64,000 bases of DNA from Tannerella sp. GTDB lineage: Bacteria; Bacteroidota; Bacteroidia; Bacteroidales; Tannerellaceae. Below the pieces are notes generated by a model. The model saw only the letters and a program-made list of their open reading frames with translations, had not been told where the DNA came from and searched no databases. A program made the position numbers and the translations under genes. The stretch covers positions 1-64,000 of the forward strand of contig JAITVY010000042.1 of assembly GCA_031285565.1 (NCBI GenBank). The letters are read 5' to 3'. This document shows, one piece after another, positions 63,701 through 64,000 of the stretch (position 1 is the stretch's first letter; the number at the start of each line of letters is the position of its first letter).

Positions 63701-64000
63701 TCACTTTGTTTGAGGCAACAAAGCTTCTATTTCATTCAACCATAAAGTTAGTTTTTGATTCAATCTCTTTTTTATCTCCGGGTGATATTCAACTATATTA
63801 TTCTGTTCCTGTGGATCTTCTTTTAAATTAAATAATTCAAACCGTTCTCCCTTTATCAACTTTCCATATGGCACTTTATGAATTTCTTTGAATCCATCTA
63901 TTTGATAATAATCACCATAACTATGAATCAGTTTATAATCGCCATCTATAATAGCTGAAGAAGGAGTTTTACTATACATTTCTTCATAATGCGGATGATG
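63701..64000 (-). CDS. Sulfatase, C-terminal part (gene continues past right edge)
   Basis: The open frame runs from the stop at 63701 to the edge of the window, giving 100 codons. The visible part is the C-terminal subdomain of an S1 sulfatase: PSSAIIDGDYKLIHSYGDYY, then GERFELFNLKEDPQEQNNI. The active-site half lies outside the window. A Met at 63979 is internal, not the start. It is immediately upstream (19 nt) of the complete sulfatase gene and probably in the same operon. Confidence 0.85.
   Translation of the reverse strand, partial: HHPHYEEMYSKTPSSAIIDGDYKLIHSYGDYYQIDGFKEIHKVPYGKLIKGERFELFNLKEDPQEQNNIVEYHPEIKKRLNQKLTLWLNEIEALLPQTK

Overview
The window is from the chromosome of a member of the Bacteroidales (Bacteroidota). 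The evidence is consistent: low GC (about 40 %), -7 promoter elements of the Bacteroidota type TAnnTTTG (often TATATTTG or TATCTTTG), few Shine-Dalgarno sites, many lipoproteins with SSC/LGC lipoboxes, FucP-type sugar transport, Ser-type sulfatases, a GH95 fucosidase, a TIGR04133-type radical SAM protein with its lipoproteins, and the order DUF177-rpmF-fabH-era-der. The genus cannot be fixed from this alone; Parabacteroides, Dysgonomonas or a relative would fit. No tRNA, rRNA, phage, transposase or CRISPR array was seen.

Layout. 1-1619: start of a secreted protein with an IgGFc-binding N-terminal region, running off the left edge. 1847-9852 (minus): a compact five-gene unit SWIM zinc finger / HEAT repeat / MoxR AAA+ ATPase / DUF5682 / vWA. 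9978-13425: chloramphenicol-acetyltransferase-like enzyme, GrpB-like protein, a zinc-ribbon/AraC/GyrI-like regulator and small unknowns. 13480-15356: a long rod-like RNA structure, then a 22-bp palindrome before a hemerythrin-like protein and a LuxR-type regulator with a degenerate receiver. 15902-20898 (minus): a six-gene envelope operon of unknown function. 21297-26595 (plus): DUF362 protein, DUF6599-like protein, a nuclease/phosphatase fusion and a FucP-type transporter. 26689-31706 (minus): a TIMP-like secreted protein, two lipoproteins (one with a caspase-like His/Cys pair) and a VIT-vWA-TonB protein.

31912-38787: PfkB kinase, Gfo/Idh/MocA oxidoreductase, a possible 29-residue small gene, YpfJ-type metallopeptidase, thioredoxin lipoprotein, a frameshifted PrcB-like lipoprotein, a TIGR02117 protein and a zinc-type CDF transporter. 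38788-49355: repeat-rich spacer, acyltransferase, possible small RNA, an efflux operon (TolC, HlyD, two ABC-2 permeases, no ATPase), a queuosine-precursor transporter behind a preQ1-I riboswitch, and a GH95 fucosidase. 49380-55215: MsbA-like exporter, the radical SAM/lipoprotein unit and a GH123/DUF4091 protein. 55296-62037: a lipoprotein, a J-domain membrane protein with a broken third repeat, and the housekeeping block der, era, fabH, rpmF, DUF177. 62290-64000: two tandem sulfatases, the second cut by the right edge.

The strongest leads are the five-gene MoxR/vWA unit, the rod RNA at 13.5 kb, a TACCTA-N4-TAGGTA operator shared by two distant promoters, the preQ1-I riboswitch, the caspase-like/TIMP-like/VIT-vWA cluster, and a family of MITE-like inverted repeats, one of which abuts a stop codon.
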